A stretch of DNA of 7,820 nt, taken from Lentisphaerota bacterium (GTDB lineage: Bacteria > Verrucomicrobiota > Lentisphaeria > Victivallales > GWF2-50-93). Each line of letters begins with the position of its first letter. The stretch's first letter is position 1. The notes beneath the pieces are model-generated. The model ran no database searches and had not been told where the DNA came from. It saw nothing but the letters and a program-made list of their open reading frames with translations. Made by a program: the position numbers and the translations under genes. The stretch is from assembly GCA_025360875.1 (NCBI GenBank), contig JANYBI010000012.1, positions 1 through 7,820 of the forward strand. The letters are read 5' to 3'. This document shows, one piece after another, positions 5,551 to 7,820 of this stretch.

Positions 5551-7820
5551 ATGGACGGCAATGGCTCAACCACCACCTGGAATTACAGCGCCGACCGCGG
5601 CTTCATGACCTCCAAGGTCTACGCCGACAGCGGTGCCGTGTCATACGCCTACAATCCCGACGGTTCAGTGAGTTCCCGCACTTGGACAAGGGGCGTTGTG
5701 ACTAACTATGCATATAACGCAGCAGGTGAACTGCTTTCGGTCTCATATGCTGGCGACGGACAACCGGCGACTGGCAACCTTTCATTTACCCGTGACCTTT
5801 TCGGACGTCCGACAACTATCGCCGACGGCACCGGTTCCAGGACTCTTTCATATAACCAGGATTCCTCGATTTCTTCTGAAACCATTCCGTACATTTCCGG
5901 AGATTCAGTGGTGTATTCCTATGACAATCTCGGGAGACGCACTTCAATGAATCTCCAGAATGGAGGAACCTCATTGAACACGGCAAATTACAGTTACGAC
6001 GGCATGAGCAGGCTGGCTTCCGTCGGCAACGGCACGGACACCGCCAGCTACACGAGGATTTCCGGTTCAAGCCTTCTTGCCACCACCGCCATCGGCAACC
6101 TGACAACGACGAGATCTTACGACAACCTCAACCGCCTCACATCCATTTCCTCAGCGTCACCTGCATCAACCATGTCCTATTCCTGCGTCTATAATAATTC
6201 CGACCAGAGATCCAGGCTGACTTTGGCAGATGGAAGCTATTGGATTTACAAATATGACCTCTACGGACAGGTCACGGCAGCTCACAAGTACACTTCAGGC
6301 AATGCGCCTGTCCCCGGACAGCAGTTCGACTACTCTTTCGATTCCATAGGCAACAGGAAGGTCGAAAAGAGGAACGGAAACATCTCCGAATACACGGCGA
6401 ACAATTTAAACCAGTATTTGCAGAGGACTGTCCCGGGGAAAGTCGATGTCACTGGAAGCGCGGATGAGACGGCTGAAGTCAGGATCCAGCAGGAATCCCA
6501 GGGGGCGAACGGCATCTTCAAGCCCGCGAGGGCCGGGAAGTACTTTAGCAAGTCCTTTGCCCTCGACAATCAGGTCAATCCTGTCAGCGAGACCTTCAAC
6601 ATCTTCGCCATCAGGTTTGACAGCATCCAACAGAAGGACATTGTGGCGAAGCAGATTGAGAAGATGTTCCTCCCGAAGACTCCGGAGCTTTATACTTATG
6701 ACCCAGACGGCAACCTCCTGTCCGATGGCCGCTTCACCTACACCTGGGACGGCGAAAATCGATTGATTGGCATTGAAAGTAACTTGGGCATTCCTGCCCG
6801 AGTGAAATTGGCATTCTCCTACGATTACCAAGGAAGGCGTGTCAGCAAGAAATCCTATTCCTGGGCAACCGACCACTGGCAACTGACGACCGACAACCGC
6901 TTCGTGTGGGATGGGTGGAACTGCATAGCCAAGTTTGATTCAGCAAACAACTTGAAGGAAAGCTACCTATGGGGCGAAGACCTTTCAGGCTCATTACAAG
7001 GCGCTGGCGGTGTGGGCGGTCTATTGGCGGTGAAAGATTCAACTGGCACATATCTGCCGTGCTATGACGGGAATGGCAACGTGATGGCGTATGTCGATGC
7101 TTCCAATGGCAACAAGGTGGCGGAGTATGAGTATGACGCTTTCGGCAGGACGATAGTGAAGGCTGGCGTGAAGGCTGACCAGATGGCGTATAGGTTTTCA
7201 AGCAAATATCTGGATAATGAGACTGGGGACTACTACTACGGCTACAGGTACTACAATGCGGATACGGGGAGGTGGCTGGGGAGGGACCCGATGGGAGAAT
7301 ATGGAGGAGACAATCTGTATTTGTCTTGCTTCAATAATCTTGTAGGAAATTATGATTTATTAGGCGCAAAGAGTTTTAGAATTGTTACATCGACAGATGC
7401 ATCTTCTGAAGGTATGAGAGCTGTTAAGGAAATTAATTCTGTTAGTGAAATTAACATTATAAAGAAAATTACAAATGGCGGTACTTCTGGACAAGGAATT
7501 TCAAACGGATATCTTGGCCCAGACCCTAATAGTGGACCTACTTTATACTTTGATGACGGAACAGATAAAATTCCTATTTTGTACGATAAAAAGGGGAATT
7601 TATTGCCTGGAATTGGGGGAAATCTCTGTCGTGTTAACATTCAAGCGGATATTTATGCAAAAGGGCCCGAGGTTAAACCAGGTGAAACATATTTTTACTA
7701 TCAACATTTTGCAGATGCGAGCGGATGGATGAGTGGTGGTGTTGGGTATGAACCAATTGGGTCAGTTGTTAATCACGAGAAAGGGCACGCTAATGCATTT
7801 TGGCAAAAGGTTATTCCCTG
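5551..7820 (+). CDS. RHS/YD-repeat polymorphic-toxin protein, partial (right edge), N-terminus absent
   Basis: A single open frame of at least 756 codons runs off the right edge. Tyr-Asp style repeats recur throughout (YAYNPDGSVSSRTW, YSYDNLGRRTSM, YSYDGMSRLASV, RSYDNLNRLTSI, YKYDLYGQVTAA, FSYDYQGRRVSK, YEYDAFGRTIV), the units that build the RHS beta-cage shell. The conserved RHS core lies at about residues 525-605 (SSKYLDNETGDYYYGYRYYN, then GRWLGRDPMGEYGG), followed by a variable tip. Known RHS proteins are long exported or T6SS/cell-surface proteins; here no signal peptide, PAAR or other N-terminal domain precedes the repeats. The ATG at 5551 has only TAAGG 4 nt before it, overlapping the previous stop, and the two preceding codons (Gly-Lys) also fit RHS style. 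It may be a 5'-truncated cassette or depend on translational coupling. The start is therefore uncertain; the family is not. Confidence 0.85.
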   Translation, partial: MDGNGSTTTWNYSADRGFMTSKVYADSGAVSYAYNPDGSVSSRTWTRGVVTNYAYNAAGELLSVSYAGDGQPATGNLSFTRDLFGRPTTIADGTGSRTLSYNQDSSISSETIPYISGDSVVYSYDNLGRRTSMNLQNGGTSLNTANYSYDGMSRLASVGNGTDTASYTRISGSSLLATTAIGNLTTTRSYDNLNRLTSISSASPASTMSYSCVYNNSDQRSRLTLADGSYWIYKYDLYGQVTAAHKYTSGNAPVPGQQFDYSFDSIGNRKVEKRNGNISEYTANNLNQYLQRTVPGKVDVTGSADETAEVRIQQESQGANGIFKPARAGKYFSKSFALDNQVNPVSETFNIFAIRFDSIQQKDIVAKQIEKMFLPKTPELYTYDPDGNLLSDGRFTYTWDGENRLIGIESNLGIPARVKLAFSYDYQGRRVSKKSYSWATDHWQLTTDNRFVWDGWNCIAKFDSANNLKESYLWGEDLSGSLQGAGGVGGLLAVKDSTGTYLPCYDGNGNVMAYVDASNGNKVAEYEYDAFGRTIVKAGVKADQMAYRFSSKYLDNETGDYYYGYRYYNADTGRWLGRDPMGEYGGDNLYLSCFNNLVGNYDLLGAKSFRIVTSTDASSEGMRAVKEINSVSEINIIKKITNGGTSGQGISNGYLGPDPNSGPTLYFDDGTDKIPILYDKKGNLLPGIGGNLCRVNIQADIYAKGPEVKPGETYFYYQHFADASGWMSGGVGYEPIGSVVNHEKGHANAFWQKVIP
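6430..6684 (+). other. Non-repeat insert domain within the RHS shell
   Basis: Residues about 294-378 of the RHS frame interrupt the YD repeats. They open with VPGKVDVTGSADETAEVRIQ, pass through FKPARAGKYFSKSFALDN, and end before YTYDPDGNLLSDGRF, where repeats resume. The pattern of alternating hydrophobic strands resembles a small beta-sandwich of the kind found inserted in other RHS proteins, but no fold is proven. Confidence 0.5.
7366..7820 (+). other. Variable C-terminal tip with HExxH zinc-metallopeptidase motif (partial)
   Basis: Just after the RHS core ends (YDLLG, residues 601-605) the protein changes to an unrelated domain of at least 150 residues. It carries NHEKGHANAFW with His742, Glu743 and His746 forming HExxH, the zinc-binding and catalytic signature of gluzincin/metzincin-type peptidases. 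Base composition drops sharply: a hand count gives about 32% G+C over 7321-7500 against 60% over 6961-7020. In known RHS and polymorphic toxins the tip is exchanged between genes and is the toxic part, encoded next to an immunity gene. The third metal ligand and the immunity gene, if any, lie past the window. A peptidase-like toxin is the best reading; the HExxH could also be fortuitous. Confidence 0.6.

Noticed and set aside
6406..6882. Minus-strand open frame of 158 aa within RHS
   Set aside because: It is antisense to a clearly RHS-coding frame; the repeat motifs on the plus strand explain this sequence.

Overview
The window reads like a chromosomal segment of a bacterium from the PVC group, most plausibly Lentisphaerae/Victivallales or a relative. 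This is inferred from three things: a uroporphyrinogen-decarboxylase-like protein of a kind I associate with these genomes, an adjacent amino-sugar kinase with sugar-isomerase (SIS) genes, and a large RHS/YD-repeat protein. No rRNA or other decisive marker is present, so the taxonomic call is tentative.

Layout: (1) 1-332, minus: the N-terminal 110 residues of ribosome recycling factor (frr), running off the left edge. (2) 509-1237, plus: complete UMP kinase (pyrH), divergent from frr. (3) 1238-1583: a gene-free gap with a perfect 17-bp direct repeat, inverted copies of a 9-bp motif and three perfect hairpins. (4) 4046 down to 1584, minus: a tightly coupled three-gene operon made of a GlcNAc-kinase-like ASKHA kinase and two tandem paralogous SIS proteins, joined by a 4-nt ATGA overlap and a 1-nt gap. 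(5) 4047-4290: a divergent control region with a minus-strand promoter-like sequence between the arms of a 10-bp inverted repeat, and a good sigma70-type promoter facing right. (6) 4291-5544, plus: the 417-aa URO-D/corrinoid-methyltransferase-fold protein. (7) 5551 to the right edge, plus: an uninterrupted RHS/YD-repeat reading frame of at least 756 codons.

How the genes fit together: frr and pyrH are housekeeping genes (ribosome recycling; UMP to UDP). The kinase and SIS pair form a probable cytoplasmic amino-sugar or related sugar-phosphate module, although the kinase has Glu where characterised GlcNAc kinases have the catalytic Asp. The URO-D-like gene may share control with that operon through the divergent promoter region, but no functional link is proven.

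The most unusual part is the right-hand third. RHS coding sequence begins 6 nt after the URO-D stop, in the same reading frame, with no secretion signal or N-terminal domain. It ends in the RHS core, followed by an abruptly AT-rich variable tip carrying an HEKGH (HExxH) zinc-metallopeptidase motif. This is the architecture of a polymorphic toxin C-terminal tip. The end of the tip and any immunity gene lie beyond the window.
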